Origin: Synergistaceae bacterium
Lineage (GTDB): Bacteria > Synergistota > Synergistia > Synergistales > Synergistaceae
DNA: 42,153 nt
Assembly: GCA_031289775.1 (NCBI GenBank)
Contig: JAITOY010000015.1
Span: 1 to 42,153 of the forward strand
Reading direction: 5' to 3'
The translations under genes were made by a program, and so were the position numbers. Positions 41,080-42,153 of this stretch are shown here, in pieces; the first letter of the stretch is position 1; every line of letters starts with the position of its first letter. Under the pieces are notes generated by a model, which had not been told where the DNA came from, ran no database searches, and saw nothing but the letters and a program-made list of their open reading frames with translations.

Positions 41080-42153
41080 TTGCCGACGCTCGAATGGATT
41101 GGCAAGGATAAAGTTATAAACCACCACCAGGACGTGCCATACCATGTGCTCGACCATAAATACACATACATCGGCGGCGGCGAGACCGGCGCGGAAATCC
41201 CGGACGGCAACAAAATCATCAAGGGCGACAACCTCGCGGCGCTGAAATCTCTTCTGCCTCAATACGAGGGGCGAATCAAGTGCATATACATTGACCCTCC
41301 ATACAACACCGGCAACGAGAACTGGGTTTACAACGACAACGTGAACGACCCAAAGATAAAAAAATGGCTCGGCGAGGTCGTCGGGCGCGAGGGCGAGGAT
41401 TTAAGCCGCCACGATAAATGGCTATGTATGATGTATCCGAGGCTGAAATTGCTGCATAAGCTCTTAGCAGACGACCGGGCTATTTTCATTAGTATTGATG
41501 ATAATGAACAGGCAAATTTGCGATTAGTCTGCGATGAAATATTTGGCGTAGGCAATTATGTTACAAACTTTATTTGGCGCAAGGTCGATAGCCCAAATGA
41601 TAACAAGGTTCCAGTCACTCCCGATCACGAATACATCCTCGCATATGCACGCAATAAAGCTCAAGCAAAATTTTCACAAATGTCTGTGTCTAATATTATT
41701 GAAGCATTCGGACAAATTGATGGAAACGGAAGAAGATATCGAGATAGACTTCTCAAGAAAAACGGACGCAACAGTCTCAGGCGCGATAGACCGACGATGT
41801 ACTTTCCACTGGTTGCGCCTGACGGTACAGAAGTCTACCCCACCCACGATAACGGCGACGAAGCTCGTTGGGCGATGGGCAGGGAAGGTGTAGCACAACG
41901 TCAGGCAGACGGAACATTAATTTGGAAGAAACGGCAACGCCAAGGTATACTGGTTTGGGAACCTTACACTCGCGAATTTGCGCCGGGTGATCCAAGGCGT
42001 CCATATCCAAGCATTTGGTATGATTTGGCAACAATGCGACAGGCAAAGGCATTTCTACGTCAAGTATTCAATACAACAGATTTATTTGACACTCCAAAAC
42101 CATCAGAATTAATTGAACGAATTTTACAGTTGCTCAATAACCCAAACTCCATC
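41080..42153 (+). CDS. mod: Type III restriction-modification DNA adenine methyltransferase (Mod), 5' part
   Basis: 358 codons to the right edge, open at the end. PTLEWIGKDKVINHHQDVPY is the standard N-terminus of Mod. IKCIYIDPPYNTGNENWVY is motif IV (DPPY), and FISIDDNEQANLR follows as in beta-class N6-adenine methyltransferases. Further on is the region expected to hold target recognition. Mod with Res forms a Type III RM system, with res presumably beyond the window. TTG 41080 is chosen because GGAGGA lies 7 nt upstream; a GTG at 41065 is possible. Codon choice shifts near 41460 from GC-rich to AT-rich. Confidence 0.93.
   Translation, partial: MPTLEWIGKDKVINHHQDVPYHVLDHKYTYIGGGETGAEIPDGNKIIKGDNLAALKSLLPQYEGRIKCIYIDPPYNTGNENWVYNDNVNDPKIKKWLGEVVGREGEDLSRHDKWLCMMYPRLKLLHKLLADDRAIFISIDDNEQANLRLVCDEIFGVGNYVTNFIWRKVDSPNDNKVPVTPDHEYILAYARNKAQAKFSQMSVSNIIEAFGQIDGNGRRYRDRLLKKNGRNSLRRDRPTMYFPLVAPDGTEVYPTHDNGDEARWAMGREGVAQRQADGTLIWKKRQRQGILVWEPYTREFAPGDPRRPYPSIWYDLATMRQAKAFLRQVFNTTDLFDTPKPSELIERILQLLNNPNSI

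Larger units (their letters stand above)
39680..42153 (+). mobile_element. Proposed genomic island at tRNA-Leu (left end; continues past the window)
   Basis: From the tRNA-Leu(GAG) gene onward are an IS200/IS605 transposase remnant, a phage integrase C-terminal stub, a VapBC-like pair and a Type III mod gene. That is the classic content of an integrated and decaying element using the tRNA 3' end as its attachment site. The integrase N-terminus is lost. The second attachment repeat (copy of the tRNA 3' end) is not in view, so the borders are inferred. Confidence 0.55.

Overview
The window looks like a chromosomal segment of an anaerobic, diderm, amino-acid-fermenting bacterium, most likely a member of Synergistota. 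The reasons are: a TolC-type outer-membrane protein at the left edge (diderm); moderately GC-rich DNA with frequent ATA and AGG codons; an archaeal/eukaryal-type prolyl-tRNA synthetase; the compact order rimP-nusA-ylxR-ylxQ-infB-ylxP-rbfA-nrnA-truB-ribF; and oxygen-independent central metabolism (citrate lyase, aconitase-family hydratase, NADP isocitrate dehydrogenase). The phylum is an inference from gene content and style, not from a database match.

Layout. 1-5.2 kb: a truncated tolC-like gene, an EamA transporter, a methyl-accepting chemotaxis protein and proS. 5.2-6.7 kb: a non-coding stretch with terminator-like hairpins, an Asp/Gly-repeat lipoprotein and a degenerate SDR-fold protein. 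6.7-10.5 kb: what appears to be a complete three-gene serine pathway (SerA, a class-V transaminase, a histidine-type phosphatase). A consensus promoter and a roughly 300-nt leader precede it. The leader encodes a 38-residue peptide in which 17 residues are Ser, Gly or Cys, followed by terminator hairpins; I read it as a previously unlisted attenuator. 10.6-12.3 kb: folD and panB, linked by methylene-tetrahydrofolate. 12.7-12.9 kb: two tRNA-Ser genes. 13.1-21.1 kb: the ten-gene rimP-to-ribF operon on the minus strand, with a terminator hairpin between its probable promoter and rimP. 21.5-27.8 kb: hydratase-icd-citD-citE-citF. 27.9-33.1 kb: an old-yellow-enzyme family reductase, a MuiA-like DUF4139 exported protein, a CitMHS citrate carrier, a 51-residue Cys-rich microprotein and a nitroreductase. 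33.4-37.1 kb: a hybrid histidine kinase followed by a REC-GGDEF response regulator. 37.2-39.3 kb: a Zn/Cd-type P-ATPase.

39.7 kb to the right edge looks like a genomic island at a tRNA-Leu(GAG) gene: a decayed IS200/IS605 transposase, the C-terminal stub of a phage-type integrase, a VapBC-like toxin-antitoxin pair with a palindromic operator, and the start of a Type III restriction-modification methyltransferase (mod) that continues past the window. The mod gene changes base and codon usage part-way along, as if mosaic.

How the genes work together: the citrate carrier, citrate lyase, hydratase and isocitrate dehydrogenase connect citrate, acetate plus oxaloacetate, and 2-oxoglutarate. The serine operon supplies Ser, Gly and Cys and one-carbon units that FolD and PanB use. 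The rimP-infB block is the usual translation and transcription housekeeping cluster.
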